Assembly (NCBI GenBank): GCA_949130495.1
Contig: OX422221.1
Span: 480,851,159-480,915,158 of the forward strand
From: Sambucus nigra
Lineage: Eukaryota > Streptophyta > Magnoliopsida > Dipsacales > Adoxaceae
Direction: 5' to 3'
DNA length: 64,000 nucleotides
Below the pieces are notes generated by a model that did no database searches, was not told the DNA's origin, and saw only the letters and a program-made list of their open reading frames with translations. Numbering within the stretch: position 1 is the stretch's first letter; every line of letters starts with the position of its first letter. Positions 61,768 through 64,000 of this stretch are shown in pieces. Made by a program: the position numbers and the translations under genes.

Positions 61768-62469
61768 ATCTTACTATTATGAGAATTTATTGATAAACCA
61801 GTAAAGTCCTATCCAAACTACGTCAACATGCATAAATAAACCAGTAAATGTTAACTGAATAAACCATCGATCACTAATAGTAGTCATCCAACTGAAATAA
61901 AAAACGAATACTGAAAATATCAACTCTAACATACAGTAAAGTCTTATCCAAACTACGAGCAATACGCCCAAAATGAATACTGGAATAACAAGAGCCCTAT
62001 CTAAAAAAAAAAGAGCTGAGGCAACTAAGTAAAATCTTGTATCATCCACCGCTATTGCAAATACAAGAAAGGATCTCTCCATGTTATCCCTGATACTGCT
62101 GCACACTTGGGTTTTTAAATGAAAACCAAAAAAGAAAATTCCCACTGGTCAAAGTCTAAAAAGTTTGAAATCATTTTAAAAGTAATTAAATGTTTTAAAT
62201 CGATAAAACAAATATTGTATTACTTTGATAATTAATTAACCGGTCGCACTCACATGAGATAAGACCTCACCTCTCATCTACAATGCGCACCTAACACATT
62301 CATTTTATTACCCTAATTACACTGTCCAGTATAACTAGGACAATGACCGTTATCCAATCCCAATTACGCACATAGTCACTATTGGATATGTATATACTAC
62401 CTTCACTAGGTATATGTTCAAGAATAGTATCGTAGTGAGACACGTGCCATAAATAGATATACACACTAT
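61768..62469 (-). repeat. Decayed gypsy-type LTR fragment
   Basis: 62225-62350 (CACTCACATGAGATAAGACCTCACCTCTC...) parallels segments of the LTRs at 62470 and 58529 in the same orientation. AGTAAAGTC(C/T)TATCCAAACTACG occurs twice (about 61801 and 61936). No boundaries are certain. Confidence 0.5.
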
Positions 62470-63379
62470 TGTGACACCCCGACTAATTAAATACCGGGTA
62501 GCTACTCCATTATGAAATTAATACAGAATATGAAGTTGGTTCAGTCTTAGCATCACTGTCAAAAACATTTAATTTATTTCTAGCCACCTAATATTTAAAA
62601 ACATAGATTCCAAATTTTATTAATTAAATTAACAATAACCAAGTAATTAAATCACCAACCATCAACCGCATAAACAATCTCATATAAATAACTGACGAAA
62701 AGAAATAAACTGAGTCCGGGGTAAACACTCCAAAATAATACCAGAGTAAAATAAAATCTCGATACAAAAGTATGAATAAAAAAACTAACATTTGAAATAA
62801 AACAAAAAGTTTGATAATTCTATCTCTAACTGGATATGGGCGACATGCCCTAACAGATATGAATGACTCTAACGGAACCAAGGATAAATGCAGAGGCATC
62901 TAATACCAAGGTCATGTAGCTTCCACAGCAGCTACAGCACGTCATCAACATGGAACTCCTACGCTTGGCGTCCCTGTGGCTGGGAACCTAAAATGTTTTT
63001 ACAAAACAAAAATAGATTTGGGGGAAAACGGGTCAGTGCCCAAGGCGAAAACAGTTTAAAATTTTAGAAAGTGTTTAAATTACAATTAAACAACACATAT
63101 TATAAACCTGCTAGTTGCGTACTCGCACACGAGTTTCTCACCTCTCAACTAATGTGCATGCCTAACGTATACCCTTAACCCATCCTAGTTATGCCGCTAA
63201 CTAACTAGTCTGTACCACTCCTGCTTTCGCATTATAACATAGGTTATCTACTCGTAACACCCAAACAAATCATATTCATAACCCATATTCACATTCATTA
63301 AATTACTTATCTCAAGTGTTAATTAAATTCTCACATTCTTAGCCCATTCAAATATCTTAGTTATTCACATCTATTAAGC

Positions 63380-63414
<35 letters not shown>

Positions 63415-64000
63415 TATCATTGCATATATACATATAAGGCACCCCTAGGCTAAGCTGCGGTGCATGCATACTCTTCTATCGAATCTATGCACATCACGTA
63501 CGTAAGTATCACGTGTTTCGAATCACTCAGGAACCGTCTCAGTACAAATCACACATTTTGGAGGTGAACATAGTTCACATACCCACAGGTCACGCACATA
63601 CCTACGCTCCCATGTTCAGCTGACTTATCAACTCACAAATAAGTCATTCACAGTCATATGTCCTTAAGGTACCTACCTAAATCCCATCCCCCAAAGGCAC
63701 ACAAAGATAAGATGGACCTTTTTCGAAAACCAACCTCCCGTGATAGCAAGTATGGTAGGTATGTCATACACATAAGAAATTCATACAATACGCATTCACA
63801 CAACCTAAGTAATCATATTTCAATATAAGTATTGACACATTCCATCTAGTAAGTCTCGCACGTAGAAAGTTTATCCCGAACATCATACGTAATATATATT
63901 TAGCTTAATAACTCTCTTGTCGTATCAATTCAAATACTTAAACCTATTCCAAAAGGTTACCAGGTCTCCTATTAGTTTATAATGTTATCTCAGTAACTTA
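62470..64000 (-). repeat. LTR related to the 8873 chromovirus, cut by window end
   Basis: Begins TGTGACACCCCGACTAATTAAATACCGGGTAGCTACTCC on the plus strand, matching the reverse complement of the 3' end of the 8873-19571 LTR. 63730-63775 (CCCGTGATAGCAAGTATGG...) also matches that family. At least 1531 bp are present. The five bases before it are ACTAT. It may be a solo LTR or the 3' LTR of a minus-strand element extending beyond the window. Confidence 0.85.
63383..63411. repeat. Short AT microsatellite
   Basis: About 28 bp of AT dinucleotide inside the LTR. Confidence 0.9.

Overview
This window is repeat-rich nuclear DNA of a flowering plant, most likely a eudicot. Every recognisable coding region belongs to a transposable element or is a gene fragment carried by one. 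I see no intact host gene, no tRNA or rRNA gene and nothing prokaryotic. The plant assignment rests on Ty1/copia and Tekay-type Ty3/gypsy chromovirus retrotransposons, CACTA transposons with a tnp2 transposase, a hAT element with an 8-bp target duplication, and GT-AG introns. The AT-rich composition suggests heterochromatin.

Layout. (1) 1-31688, minus strand: a head-to-tail array of at least seven ~2.95-kb units of an internally deleted Copia element. Neighbouring units share one LTR. Wherever it can be read, gag is joined directly to the back half of reverse transcriptase. (2) Two Ty3/gypsy insertions interrupt the array: a solo LTR at 2674-5014 (duplication CTTAC), and a full 10.7-kb Tekay-type chromovirus at 8873-19571 (duplication CAACT) with 2.9-kb LTRs and a pol inactivated by nonsense and frameshift mutations. 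(3) The array lies inside the reverse transcriptase of a second Copia element, minus strand, which resumes at 31689 and reaches its 5' LTR at about 54968. (4) The gag of that Copia is split by a ~19-kb CACTA transposon (35295-54292, minus strand) encoding a tnp2-type transposase, a Transposase_24-like second protein and a viroplasmin/RNase H1-N-like domain. (5) That last gene is split by a second, 7.8-kb CACTA element (36053-43859, duplication TAT). It has no visible transposase. It carries a hAT element, a fragment of a PGAP1-like GPI inositol-deacylase gene, a ~280-bp inverted repeat and 15 tandem copies of a 168-bp satellite. (6) 54969-57728: AT-rich DNA with a quasi-periodic motif and a long AT microsatellite. 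(7) 57729-64000: a cluster of chromovirus-type LTRs, including a solo LTR with intact duplication (58529-61762) and, at the window edge, a minus-strand LTR related to the chromovirus at 8873.

The elements form a datable nest: the Copia at 31.7-55 kb is oldest; the array founder and the outer CACTA went into it; the inner CACTA went into the outer; the hAT went into the inner CACTA; the two gypsy insertions went into the array. The most unusual items are the Copia array with shared structural defects, the cargo of the inner CACTA, the 14-bp palindrome clusters at similar LTR positions in two gypsy families, and the chromovirus stop codons that all fit loss of methylated cytosines.
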